A stretch of 64,000 bases of DNA from Microbulbifer donghaiensis (GTDB lineage Bacteria; Pseudomonadota; Gammaproteobacteria; Pseudomonadales; Cellvibrionaceae). Positions 28,131 through 37,405 of the stretch are shown here, piece by piece. Every line of letters starts with the position of its first letter. Positions within the stretch are counted from its first letter, which is position 1. Under the pieces are notes generated by a model. The model was not told the origin of the DNA, did no database searches, and was given only the letters and a program-made list of their open reading frames with translations. Both the position numbers and the translations under genes were made by a program. The stretch spans positions 620,001-684,000 of the forward strand of contig NZ_FQVA01000001.1 in the NCBI RefSeq assembly GCF_900129095.1, given 5' to 3'.

Positions 28131-28250
28131 TTTCGCTTTACTTTGCCGTTTGCACATCTATAATTCGGCGCTACCGGAGCCGGTGGCCCGCTCCCCCACC
28201 GGAACAAGCTGACGCCAGAACAAGCAGATAAAGACCAAAAGGACATGACC

Positions 28251-30422
28251 ATGAAACGTCACCCCCTCGCCGCGGCCCTGCTGGGCCTGCTGACCACTTC
28301 CGACCTGTACGCCGAGACCGGTGACAAGCCAGCCAGCGACGAGCTGGAACTGATCGTTGTCAGCGGGCGCGCGGAGAAGCCGCTGAAGGATGTCACTGGC
28401 AGTGTATCGGTGGTGACCGGTGACGAAATCGAACAGCTACAGCTCAATGACATGAACCGGCTGTTCCAGTACGAGCCCGGTGTCGAGGTCACCGGCCGAT
28501 CCGGTGGCGCGCAGAATATTCTTGTGCGCGGCATGGGTGGCGACCGGGTACTGATCGTCAAGGACGGCATGCGCATGAACGAGGGCTACGGTGCCAATGG
28601 CCTGAACGATGTCGTCGGGCGCGGCATGATCGAGACGGACACCCTGAAACAGGTGGAAGTCGCCAAGGGCGCCGCCTCCTCGCTGTACGGCTCCGATGCG
28701 CTCGCCGGTATCGTCGTTTTTACCACCAAGGATGCCAGCGACTACCTTGCCGACGACGAGCAATTCGGCGGTGCGGTGAAAACAGGTTACAACGGCATTA
28801 CCAGCCAAACCCACACCTCCCCTACCCTAGCCCTGCGCACCGGCAATTTTGAACAGCTGCTACAGCTGACCTACCGCGACGGCGAGGAGGAGCAGAACTA
28901 CGAAGAGACCCAGGATCCCTTCCAGATTGAATCCGAGAGTCTGCTGTACAAGGCCAGGTACAACCTCGGCGGCGGGGATTTCATCAGTTTCTCCGCCGAC
29001 CACTGGAACCAGGACGCCAGCGGTGAAAGTGCCGACGGCCTGTTGTATTACTTCCGCGGCCTCGCCGCCTACGGATACAACATCGTCGCCGAAAGCTCCC
29101 TGTCCGAAAAAGAGACCCGCGCCTACCAGCTGCGCTATCACAGCGAGACCGCCACGCCGCTCTACGACCAGTTGAACATCAGCCTGTACCGCAACAAGTC
29201 CGCCCAGAGCGACGAGCAGTACGGCCAACTGGATATCAACGCGCCGATGTTCGGCGTGGTAGAGATCCGCGATATGTGGGAAACCGGTAACTATGAACAA
29301 CTCACCAACGGCCTGCTGTCCAACGCCGCCAAGGCCCTGAATGCGCAGCACACGCTCGGTTTTGGCGTGGATATGGAAACCACCGAGAGCAGCCGCACGG
29401 TGCACCAGTATCGCGAAGTGGCCGGCTCACCGACACTGGACAGCAGCAGCGAGAAGTTCCCGGAAAATGAGGTGGCCCGCGCCGGCCTGTTCGTCAATGA
29501 CGAGATAACTTTCGCCGGCGGCGACCTGACCGTGACACCGGGCCTGCGCTACGACTGGTACGAGATGGACCCGAATGGTGCGGTAAAATCCGATGGCAGC
29601 GAGTATGCCGTCATCGAGGAAAGCAATGTCTCCTTCAACCTCGGCGGCCTCTACCGGATCCACCCGCGCCTGACGGCATTTGCGCAATACGGCCAGGGCT
29701 TCAAGGTACCGGCCTATGACCTGGCCTATCTCCAACACTACCTGCAGCCGACCGCGTCCTATATCTACGAGGTGGTGCCGGCCGACGACCTGTCACCGGA
29801 ACAAAGTGACACCTTCGAACTGGGGCTGCGTGGCCACGCTGGACCGTTCGCCTTCAGTTCGGCGGTATTCCACACCCGCTACGACGACTTTCTCGAGACG
29901 CAACTGATCGACAGCGAGACGTTCTTCAATGAAGACGGCAGCTTCTCCCACGTGTACGAGAAGTACCAGTACCAGAACATCGACTCCGTCACCATTGAGG
30001 GCATGGAAGTGAGTGCGACCTGGTACCTCGACCAGAGCCTGGAACTGTTCGCCAACGCCAGCTACCAGCGCGGCGAAAATGACAACACCGGCGACTACCT
30101 GCGCAGTATCAGCCCGCTGTCCGGTGTCGTCGGAGCCAGCTACAGCGCGGGACAGCTGTCCAGCCAGTTGCTGCTAAAGTGGGCGGACCGCATGGATCGT
30201 GTCAATGACGGCGAGGCCGAGGTGGCCGGGTACGGCGCGATAGACTGGATGCTCGGTTACCAGCTGCTGGAGCAATTGTCCGTCAATCTGGCGGTCAACA
30301 ACCTGCTGGACAAGGAGTATGTGCCCTTCCTGAATGTCGCCGGACGCGACGCGGGCAGTGACCTGTCGGTGAGTTCGGCGGCGGGCCGCACCTTCGCCGC
30401 CTCGGTGAAGTACGCTTTCTGA
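28251..30422 (+). CDS. TonB-dependent receptor, haem/haemoglobin type
   Basis: A 723-residue outer-membrane receptor. The ATG at 28251 has AGGA 7 bases upstream and precedes a signal peptide ending near LYA. A TonB box-like ELIVVSG follows, then the plug domain (about 40-165) with VLIVKDGMRMNEG and the EVAKGAASSLYGSDALAG signature. The run into FTTKDASD is characteristic of the haem/haemoglobin receptor subfamily. The 22-strand barrel ends in the expected aromatic residue (KYAF). The FRAP box reads FKVP and I see no NPNL motif, so the ligand may differ from free haem. Divergent to the CobN-like operon with a Fur-box-like site between. Confidence 0.9.
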   Translation: MKRHPLAAALLGLLTTSDLYAETGDKPASDELELIVVSGRAEKPLKDVTGSVSVVTGDEIEQLQLNDMNRLFQYEPGVEVTGRSGGAQNILVRGMGGDRVLIVKDGMRMNEGYGANGLNDVVGRGMIETDTLKQVEVAKGAASSLYGSDALAGIVVFTTKDASDYLADDEQFGGAVKTGYNGITSQTHTSPTLALRTGNFEQLLQLTYRDGEEEQNYEETQDPFQIESESLLYKARYNLGGGDFISFSADHWNQDASGESADGLLYYFRGLAAYGYNIVAESSLSEKETRAYQLRYHSETATPLYDQLNISLYRNKSAQSDEQYGQLDINAPMFGVVEIRDMWETGNYEQLTNGLLSNAAKALNAQHTLGFGVDMETTESSRTVHQYREVAGSPTLDSSSEKFPENEVARAGLFVNDEITFAGGDLTVTPGLRYDWYEMDPNGAVKSDGSEYAVIEESNVSFNLGGLYRIHPRLTAFAQYGQGFKVPAYDLAYLQHYLQPTASYIYEVVPADDLSPEQSDTFELGLRGHAGPFAFSSAVFHTRYDDFLETQLIDSETFFNEDGSFSHVYEKYQYQNIDSVTIEGMEVSATWYLDQSLELFANASYQRGENDNTGDYLRSISPLSGVVGASYSAGQLSSQLLLKWADRMDRVNDGEAEVAGYGAIDWMLGYQLLEQLSVNLAVNNLLDKEYVPFLNVAGRDAGSDLSVSSAAGRTFAASVKYAF

Positions 30423-30441
30423 AAATTCAAAGCGCGTTTGC

Positions 30442-30470
30442 AAGCCGCACTGCCCCGGCACTGCGGCCTT
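30442..30470 (+). terminator. Probable terminator after the TonB receptor
   Basis: AAGCCGCA...TGCGGCCTT forms a stem with an inner TGCC-CC-GGCA helix, 20 bases after the receptor stop, followed by CTTGTTG. The T-run is poor. Confidence 0.42.
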
Positions 30471-30479
30471 GTTGCATTG

Positions 30480-30686
30480 TCAGCGCCGGAAAAAGCTGAT
30501 AATGACGCTCAACACGACACTCAGGATAATCATCGAAACGATCGGAACGTAAACGCGGCTGCGCTCCGATTCGATACGGATATCACCCGGCAAGCGTCCG
30601 AACCAGTTGAACAGCCAAGGGGCGATGTGCATCAGTACGCCCACGACGATCAGGACTACTCCGGCGACAATCAGCCAGCGCGCCAT
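30480..30686 (-). CDS. DUF2905 family small membrane protein
   Basis: Sixty-eight residues from the ATG at 30686: one N-terminal transmembrane helix (WLIVAGVVLIVVGVLMHI), the family-defining WFGRLPGDIRIE, and a second hydrophobic helix at the C-terminus. This is a textbook DUF2905 protein. Its function is unknown. It converges on the TonB receptor. Confidence 0.85.
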   Translation of the reverse strand: MARWLIVAGVVLIVVGVLMHIAPWLFNWFGRLPGDIRIESERSRVYVPIVSMIILSVVLSVIISFFRR

Positions 30687-30850
30687 ATCCCTGCCCTCTC
30701 CTGCCTGCACGCCGCACCAAACGCAGCGCGTCCTTACCAGTGTAAAAGCCCCCAGTAAAAAATCGGAAAACAGGCCGTTTGGCAGATATTTCCATCCACT
30801 GATACCATCGGACAGGTTCTCCGACAGACGCTCTGATAAGGCTAACAACT

Positions 30851-32503
30851 ATGCGCCTCTTTCATACCCTCGCCGGTTTCTCCCTCGCACTCGCCTCGTG
30901 GAATCTCCAGGCGACGACACTGATACACAACTTTGACGGCTACCAGGCCGCCGCCCAACAGCTGGACAAGTTCAACACACTGGTCTTCGACCAGGGCAAG
31001 GTATTGGCAACCGGCGACTACGCCGCACTCAGTCAAAAGTACCCACAGGCGAAGAAGATCGATGCCGGCGGCAAGGTCCTGCTGCCGGGGCTGATCGACG
31101 CACACGGCCATGTACTGGGAGTGGGACGCCTGCAACAACAGCTGGATCTGCGCGACCAGGACTTGCCGCAGACACTGCAGTCCATCAAAGAATTTTCACA
31201 GAATCTGAAAGCGGGCGAATGGCTGATCGGCCGCGGCTGGAACCAGGTACTCTGGGCCGGCAAGGAGTTTCCGACCCGGGCACAGCTGGATGCACTGGAG
31301 ATCGACCAACCGATCTGGCTGCGCCGTATCGACGGCCACGCCGGCTGGGCCAATAGCGCCGCCCTGAAACTCGCGGGAATCACCCGCGCAACACGCGCCC
31401 CTGCCGGGGGGGAAATCATTCGCGACGATAACGGCGAGCCGACCGGCGTACTCGTCGACAACGCGATGGCTCTGCTGGAGAAGATAATCCCGCAGCCCTC
31501 ACTGCAGGAGGAAAAAGCGGCGCTCGGCACCGCCTTTGACCTGGCGCTGTCGCTCGGCCTCACCGGCGTCCACGACGCGGGCGTGCCGGAACAGACCCTG
31601 GAAGCCTACCGCCAACTGGCGGCAGAGGATGCGATTCCGCTGCGCGTCTACCCGATGATTTCGATCGATGACAAGAACCTGCCAAAGCTGCTCAAAGCCG
31701 GCCATGTCGGCGCGCCCGACGAAAGGCTTTATGTGCGCAGCGTCAAAGTGTATGCCGACGGCGCCCTCGGCAGCCGCGGCGCTGCCCTGCTGCAGCCCTA
31801 CCACGATCGCCCGGGGGAAAAGGGCCTGCTGATCTCCCCGCAGGGTGAGTTGCTCGCCCAGATAAAGCTGGCGACGGAAAACGATTTCCAGGTAAACGTG
31901 CACGCAATTGGCGACCGTGCCAACCATATAGTGCTGGACATCCTGCAATCGCTGAACAAGGAGCACGACCAGAAACCGTTCCGCCATCGCATCGAGCACG
32001 CGCAGGTTCTCACCCTTGAAGATATCGAGCGCTTCCCATCACTGAACCTTGTCGCCTCGATGCAGCCTGTCCACGCCACCAGCGACAAGAATATGGCCGG
32101 TGACCGCCTGGGAGAACAGCGCCTTGAAGGCGCCTATGCGTGGCGGAAATTCCTCAGCCAGGGCACCAGGATTGCATCCGGTTCGGACTTCCCGGTGGAG
32201 CCGGTCAATCCGCTGTTCGGCATTCACGCGGCTGTCACTCGCCGCGACCGCCACGGAGATCCGGAAAAGGGCTGGCACGTCGAAGAGGCCATGACCATGG
32301 AAGAAGCCCTGCGCTCCTTCACCCTGGACGCCGCCTATGCCGGTCACCAGGAACAGGTGATCGGCAGTCTGGAGCCGGGCAAGTTCGCCGACTTTATTCT
32401 GCTCGATCGGAATATTTTCACCATCGACCCGCAGGAAATCTGGAAAGCGCAGGTACTGGAAACCTGGGTGGAAGGAGAAAAGGTGTACGCCCGCAGCGAA
32501 TAA
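30851..32503 (+). CDS. Exported amidohydrolase family protein (YtcJ-like)
   Basis: The 550-residue metal-dependent hydrolase belongs to the COG1574 group. A signal peptide (to about residue 21, ending LQA) sends it to the periplasm. Metal-site motifs are visible: LPGLIDAHGHVLG, VHAIGDRANH, HRIEHAQVL and, near the C-terminus, SGSDFPVEPVNP with the conserved aspartate. The C-terminal LEPGKFADFILLD belongs to the beta-sandwich of the family. It likely cleaves an amide or carbamate bond; the substrate is unknown. Transcribed alone, with a strong terminator after it. Confidence 0.9.
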   Translation: MRLFHTLAGFSLALASWNLQATTLIHNFDGYQAAAQQLDKFNTLVFDQGKVLATGDYAALSQKYPQAKKIDAGGKVLLPGLIDAHGHVLGVGRLQQQLDLRDQDLPQTLQSIKEFSQNLKAGEWLIGRGWNQVLWAGKEFPTRAQLDALEIDQPIWLRRIDGHAGWANSAALKLAGITRATRAPAGGEIIRDDNGEPTGVLVDNAMALLEKIIPQPSLQEEKAALGTAFDLALSLGLTGVHDAGVPEQTLEAYRQLAAEDAIPLRVYPMISIDDKNLPKLLKAGHVGAPDERLYVRSVKVYADGALGSRGAALLQPYHDRPGEKGLLISPQGELLAQIKLATENDFQVNVHAIGDRANHIVLDILQSLNKEHDQKPFRHRIEHAQVLTLEDIERFPSLNLVASMQPVHATSDKNMAGDRLGEQRLEGAYAWRKFLSQGTRIASGSDFPVEPVNPLFGIHAAVTRRDRHGDPEKGWHVEEAMTMEEALRSFTLDAAYAGHQEQVIGSLEPGKFADFILLDRNIFTIDPQEIWKAQVLETWVEGEKVYARSE

Positions 32504-32539
32504 CCTGCAGGCCAAAGCGCAGCCAAAACTGCGTGCCAT

Positions 32540-32575
32540 AAAAAAGCCGCAACAGTAACTGTTGCGGCTTTTTTT
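32540..32575. terminator. Bidirectional rho-independent terminator
   Basis: AAAAAA-GCCGCAACAG-TAA-CTGTTGCGGC-TTTTTTT: a perfect 10-bp stem (32546-32568) with an A-run before and a T-run after. It serves the rightward amidohydrolase and the leftward M3 peptidase. Confidence 0.92.
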
Positions 32576-32621
32576 GGTCCGGCAGAATTAAATACGGCGG
32601 GCCGTCTGGCCCGCCCCGTAA

Positions 32622-34841
32622 TCAGTTCTTGACGGCAACGGTAGTGGCTTTCTTGGTCGGCACCGGGAAGCCGCGGTCACGCATCAGCGCTTCGATCTTG
32701 GCGTCGCGGCCGCGGAAGGCGCGGTAGGCTTCAGCCGGATCGACGGCGTTGCGCGGCGCAAACAGGTGTTCCACCAGTTTGCCTGCCACTTCCTTGTCGT
32801 AGAAGCCGCCCTTTGACTCGGCAAATGCCTCGGCCGCGTCGGAAGTCAGCACGTCAGCCCACAGGTAGCCGTAGTAACCGGTGGCATAGCCCTCGCCGGA
32901 GAAGACATGGCCGAAATGCGGTGTGCGGTGACGCATTACCAGTTCCTTCGGCATACCCAGATCCGCCAGCGTTTCGCGCTCGAACGCATCCGGGTCGATA
33001 CCTTCCGGATCGGTGGTGTGCAGCTTCATGTCGATCAGTGCGGAAGCCAGGTACTCGGTGGTGGCGAAGCCCTGGTTGAAGGTGGCCGCTTTCTTGATCT
33101 TGGCGACCAGATCCGCAGGGATCGGCTCACCGGTCCGGTAATGCACCAGGTAATTGTCGATCACCGCATCGGTGGACAGCCAGCGTTCCAGCAGCTGTGA
33201 TTGGAACTCGGTATAGTCACGCACGCCGCCGTTCAGGGTCGGGTAAGACACATTGGAGGCGAGGAAGTGCAGCGCGTGGCCGAACTCGTGGAAGAAGGTC
33301 TCCGCATCGTCCCAGCTCACCAGCACCGGCTCACCCGGGGCGCCCTTGATGAAGTTGGAGTTGTTGGAGGCCAGCACCGTCTTCTTGCCGTCGAAGGTGG
33401 TGTGATCGCGGTACATGGTAGCCCAGGCACCGGAGCGCTTGCCCGCGCGCGCGAACGGATCCAGGTACCACAGGCCGATGTGCTCACCGCTGGTCTTGTC
33501 CTTCACTTCCCAGACTTTTACGTCTTCGTGGAAGACCGGCACGGAGCCCTCTTTAACCGCCGTAAAGCTGAAATTGAACAGCTCACCGGCGACGAAGAAC
33601 ATCGCTTCGCGCAGTTTATCGAGCTGCAGGTACTGCTTCACTTCGTCGGAGTTCAGGTCGTATTTGGCCTTGCGCACCTTTTCCGCGTAGTAGCGGTAGT
33701 CCCAGGGCTCGATGGTAATGCCGGCCTTTTCCGCGTCCGCCACTGCCTGCATGTCCGCAACTTCTTCCTTAACCCGCGCAACCGCCGCCGGCCAAACGGC
33801 CTCCATCAATGCCGTGGCATTTTCCGGTGTCTTGGCCATGCGGTCCTGCAGGCGCCACTCGGCGTAGTTGTCGAAACCGAGCAGGCCGACGCGCTCATCG
33901 CGCAGCTTCAGGATTTCGGCGATGAGCGCGTTGTTGTCATGCTCGTCGCCATTGTCGCCACGGCTGTAATAGTTTTTCCAGACCTGCTCGCGCAGCTCGC
34001 GGTTGTCGGAATAGGTCAGGAACGGGTCCATGGACGAGCGCGTATTGCTAATCGCGTAGTTGCCCTTCTGGCCCTTCTCTTCCGCCAGCGCCGCCGCCGC
34101 AGCCACGAAGGAATCCGGCAGGCCGCTCAGCTGGTCGCTGCGCAGGAAGATATCGTAACCCTCCTCGTCGGCCAGCACGTTGTTGGCAAACTTGGTGTAG
34201 AGCTCGGCCAGGCGCTGATTGATTGCCGCATAGCGCTCCTTGGCTTCACCTTTCAGAGTCGCGCCGTTGATCGCAAACTGGTCGTAAGTCAGTTCCACCA
34301 GGCGCTTCTGCTCCGCGTTCAGGTCAGACGCGTCGCGCTGCTCATAGACCGCCTTGACGCGCTGGAACAGCTTGTCGTTCTGGATAATCTTGGACTGGAA
34401 GTCCGCCAGCTTCGGCGCCATCTCCTGCTGGATCGCGCGGAATTCCGGCGAGGACATGTTCGCGCTCCAGATGCCGTAGTAGGCAAATACGCGATTCAGG
34501 TCGCCGCCGCTGCGCTCGAGTTCCTCGATGGTGTTGGCGAAGGTGGGCGCCGCCGGGTTGGAGGCGATGGCGTCAACCTCAGTCAGGTTCTTGGCCATCC
34601 CAGCTTCCAGGGCCGGCTTCAGGTCTTCGACACGCATCTTGTCGAAGGCCGGTACGCCGCCGTAGGGACCAGTCCACTCCGCCAGGAGGATATTGCTGGC
34701 AATCGTCGCGCTGGCGGCCTCGGCAACCGGTTGAGCCTCGATGGTGTTCTTCGCGGCCTGGGCCTGCTCTGCTTCTTTGCTGCAGCCAGCCGCGGCCGCC
34801 AGTGCCGCCGCCACGGACAGCGCGATCAATGTTTGACGCAT
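32622..34841 (-). CDS. M3 family metallopeptidase (peptidyl-dipeptidase Dcp type), lipoprotein
   Basis: A zinc peptidase of 739 residues. The ATG at 34841 has AGAGGAG seven bases upstream. A lipoprotein signal ends AAAAGC, which anchors it to the envelope; E. coli Dcp, by contrast, has no lipobox. The catalytic zinc motif is HEFGH within FFHEFGHALHFLAS, with the third ligand glutamate downstream as in thimet-type peptidases. It should trim dipeptides or short oligopeptides from imported or secreted peptides. It fits the peptide-using lifestyle suggested by the other exported hydrolases. The 328-bp gap upstream (34842-35169) shows no gene. Confidence 0.93.
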   Translation of the reverse strand: MRQTLIALSVAAALAAAAGCSKEAEQAQAAKNTIEAQPVAEAASATIASNILLAEWTGPYGGVPAFDKMRVEDLKPALEAGMAKNLTEVDAIASNPAAPTFANTIEELERSGGDLNRVFAYYGIWSANMSSPEFRAIQQEMAPKLADFQSKIIQNDKLFQRVKAVYEQRDASDLNAEQKRLVELTYDQFAINGATLKGEAKERYAAINQRLAELYTKFANNVLADEEGYDIFLRSDQLSGLPDSFVAAAAALAEEKGQKGNYAISNTRSSMDPFLTYSDNRELREQVWKNYYSRGDNGDEHDNNALIAEILKLRDERVGLLGFDNYAEWRLQDRMAKTPENATALMEAVWPAAVARVKEEVADMQAVADAEKAGITIEPWDYRYYAEKVRKAKYDLNSDEVKQYLQLDKLREAMFFVAGELFNFSFTAVKEGSVPVFHEDVKVWEVKDKTSGEHIGLWYLDPFARAGKRSGAWATMYRDHTTFDGKKTVLASNNSNFIKGAPGEPVLVSWDDAETFFHEFGHALHFLASNVSYPTLNGGVRDYTEFQSQLLERWLSTDAVIDNYLVHYRTGEPIPADLVAKIKKAATFNQGFATTEYLASALIDMKLHTTDPEGIDPDAFERETLADLGMPKELVMRHRTPHFGHVFSGEGYATGYYGYLWADVLTSDAAEAFAESKGGFYDKEVAGKLVEHLFAPRNAVDPAEAYRAFRGRDAKIEALMRDRGFPVPTKKATTVAVKN

Positions 34842-35120
34842 CGGCAATCTCCTCTCAGATACTTTCTAATGAAACTTTTAAGCGCCCGAGTTTAACCCCA
34901 GTTGCCCCGACGCCGCCAATCCCTGCCCTGCAGCGCCCGGCTACCGTCGACGGACAGATGGATTTTCACGACCAACGCCCTGCCCTGATTAGCCCAGTAA
35001 CTGGCACGAAAGGTCGCTATTGGTGCTGTGAGAACTAATTGGTAACGACTTTTTAAGTGGATAGTTTTATCGGATTGAAAACATACGGCGCTGCGTCAAT
35101 TACCGGGATCGGGGCGTACA

Positions 35121-35141
35121 GGGCGGGCCTGGAGCCCGCCC
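35121..35141 (-). terminator. GC-rich hairpin after the glutathione transferase gene
   Basis: GGGCGGGC-CTGGA-GCCCGCCC forms an 8-bp stem 28 bases beyond the leftward gene's stop. It has no T-run, so its role is uncertain. Confidence 0.4.
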
Positions 35142-35169
35142 GATTGAAGGGCGCTAAGCCGGAGGGAAA

Positions 35170-35850
35170 TTACTGGCGGAGGTCTTCGACGATGGTGCCG
35201 GCGCGCCGCAGCTCTTCCTCGTGTCCGGGCTCCCGCCAGGGTTCTTTCAGCGCGTCGCCGATCCATTCCTGCATGGCCGGCAGGTCGAGGATTCGGTCTC
35301 GATACTCCGCGGCACTCGGGCTCAGCGGCAGGTCGTAATTTTTGGCCCGCACGGTGACCGGCGCAAAGAAGGCATCCACGGCCGTGAACTCATCGCCGGC
35401 CAGAAAGGGGCCGCCAAATCGCTGTAACCCTTCCAGCCACAACTCTTCAAAGCGGTCGATATTTCTCTGCAGGCTCGCCGGGATTTCCGCCAACTGCACT
35501 CTAACGCCACAGTTCATCGTGCAGATATCCCGTAACACTGCAAAACCGGAATGCATCTCCGCGCTGGCACAGCGGGCCCAGGCGCGCGCAGCCTTATCCT
35601 GTGGCCATACTTTTGCATGGCTTTCCGCGATGTATTCGACGATTGCCAGCGAGTCCCATACGGTGGTGTCGCCGTCGACCAGGCAGGGCACCTGTCCATT
35701 CGGGGAAAAGCTGCGGAACTTCTCCCAACTGCCGCCTTCCTCAAAAGTTACTAACTGTTCATTGAACGGTATCTGCAGCTGGCGCAGTAACAGCCACGGG
35801 CGCAGAGACCAGGAGGAGTAATTTTTGTTGGCGATAAACAACTGGAACAT
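35170..35850 (-). CDS. Glutathione S-transferase family protein
   Basis: The 226-residue protein has an N-terminal thioredoxin-like domain (about 1-80) with NYSSWSLRPWLLLRQ, the cis-proline segment GQVPCLVDG and the DSLAIVEYIAE glutathione-binding stretch, then an all-helical domain. The likely active-site serine lies in NYSSWS. The ATG at 35850 follows GGGGG at a good distance; a GTG at 35856 is too close to it. Detoxification of electrophiles is the general role. No partner gene. Confidence 0.9.
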   Translation of the reverse strand: MFQLFIANKNYSSWSLRPWLLLRQLQIPFNEQLVTFEEGGSWEKFRSFSPNGQVPCLVDGDTTVWDSLAIVEYIAESHAKVWPQDKAARAWARCASAEMHSGFAVLRDICTMNCGVRVQLAEIPASLQRNIDRFEELWLEGLQRFGGPFLAGDEFTAVDAFFAPVTVRAKNYDLPLSPSAAEYRDRILDLPAMQEWIGDALKEPWREPGHEEELRRAGTIVEDLRQ

Positions 35851-35901
35851 GGTCACCCCCAGTATTGGGACAAGAATTAAAGAGATGATGTTGTATTAAA
35901 C

Positions 35902-35928
35902 AAAAAGGCCGGGCAATTGCCCGGCCTT
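35902..35928 (-). terminator. Rho-independent terminator of the DAHP synthase gene
   Basis: On the minus strand AAGGCCGGGC-AATT-GCCCGGCCTT is followed by TTTG and further T residues. It lies 10 bases beyond the DAHP synthase stop. Confidence 0.85.
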
Positions 35929-35937
35929 ATCGATTAA

Positions 35938-37329
35938 TCAGGCTGATCTGTCGTCGCGCAACCACTCGGCCACGCAGAATGCGAGCTCCAGTACCTGATC
36001 CGCATTCAGGCGCGGATCGCACTGGGTGCGATAACAACTGGCAAGATCCGCCTCAGAAATTTTCCAGGCACCACCGGTGCACTCAGTGACATGCTCGCCA
36101 GTCATTTCCAGGTGAATGCCGCCCGGATGACTGCCTTCGGCACGGTGCACGGCGAAGAAATCGCGGATTTCGCGCAGTATCTTGTCGAAATCGCGGGTCT
36201 TGTAACCACTGCTGGCCTTGACGGTATTGCCGTGCATCGGGTCCGCACTCCAGACCACCGAGCGCCCTTCCCTCTGCACTGCCTGTACCAGTGCCGGCAG
36301 CTTCTCGCCAAGGGTGTCGGCACCCATGCGCGTAATCAACGTCAGGCGGCCGGCTTCATTGTGCGGGTTCAGTTTGTCGATCAGGCGCAGCAACTCGTCC
36401 GCCTGCATATTCGGGCCGACTTTCACACCGATCGGATTGCATACACCGGACAGGAATTCCACGTGGGCACCGTCCAGCTGACGGGTGCGCTCGCCGATCC
36501 ACAGCATGTGGGCAGAGCAGTCATACCAATTGCCCGACAGACTGTCGGTGCGGGTCAGCGCCTGCTCGTAATCCAGCAACAGCGCCTCATGGGAGGTGTA
36601 GAGCACGGTTTCGCGAATCGCGGGGGTATTGGCGGAGGTAACGCCGCACACCGCCATAAACTCCAGTGCCTCCTGCAGACGCTCCGCCAGCTGCGCGTAT
36701 TTCTCCCGCTGGGGATTATTCTCGAGGAAACTGAGGTTCCAGCCGTGCACCTGGTGCAGGTCGGCGAGCCCTCCCTGGGCAAAGGCGCGCAACAGATTCA
36801 GTGTCGCCGCGGACTGGTTATACGCAGTCAGCATGCGCTGCGGGTCCGGCACGCGCGCCTCGGCGGTAAAATCGATGCCGTTGATAATATCGCCGCGGTA
36901 ACTCGGCAGTTCCACGCCGCCGATGGTTTCGGTATCCGCGGAGCGCGGCTTGGCGTACTGTCCGGCCATACGCGCCACTTTCACCACCGGCAGGTTGCCG
37001 GCAAAAGTCAGCACTACCGCCATCTGCAGCAATACCTTGAAGGTGTCGCGAATGCGGTTGGCATTGAAGTCGGCGAAAGACTCGGCACAGTCGCCGCCCT
37101 GCAGCAGAAACGCCTTGCCTTCCGCCACCTGGGCCAGCTGGCGGCGCAGCTCGCGCGCCTCTGCGGCAAAGACCAGCGGCGGATAGCCCGACAATTCCCG
37201 GGTTACCTGATCCACCTGGGCAGCGGACCCATAGTTCGGCTGCTGCCTGGCGTCGAAACTGCGCCAGCTTTGCGGGGTCCAGGTTTGGGAGGGGCGTTCG
37301 GACACGGGGGTATCTACCTCAACTTCCAT
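35938..37329 (-). CDS. Class II 3-deoxy-7-phosphoheptulonate (DAHP) synthase
   Basis: This 463-residue enzyme is of the plant-like class II type, unrelated in sequence to AroFGH of E. coli. It condenses phosphoenolpyruvate and erythrose 4-phosphate, the first step of aromatic synthesis. Family segments include the opening [28 protein letters not shown] with the metal-site cysteine, [14 protein letters not shown], and the C-terminal [18 protein letters not shown]. Downstream of an aromatic aminotransferase on the same strand (76-bp gap), giving an aromatic amino acid pair. Confidence 0.95.
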   Translation of the reverse strand: MEVEVDTPVSERPSQTWTPQSWRSFDARQQPNYGSAAQVDQVTRELSGYPPLVFAAEARELRRQLAQVAEGKAFLLQGGDCAESFADFNANRIRDTFKVLLQMAVVLTFAGNLPVVKVARMAGQYAKPRSADTETIGGVELPSYRGDIINGIDFTAEARVPDPQRMLTAYNQSAATLNLLRAFAQGGLADLHQVHGWNLSFLENNPQREKYAQLAERLQEALEFMAVCGVTSANTPAIRETVLYTSHEALLLDYEQALTRTDSLSGNWYDCSAHMLWIGERTRQLDGAHVEFLSGVCNPIGVKVGPNMQADELLRLIDKLNPHNEAGRLTLITRMGADTLGEKLPALVQAVQREGRSVVWSADPMHGNTVKASSGYKTRDFDKILREIRDFFAVHRAEGSHPGGIHLEMTGEHVTECTGGAWKISEADLASCYRTQCDPRLNADQVLELAFCVAEWLRDDRSA

Positions 37330-37405
37330 TTATCGGCTCTTACATCAGAAGGGAAACTCGCCGGGGCGGACAGCGCCCGCCCCGGATACATGCCTGCAGG
37401 GGATT

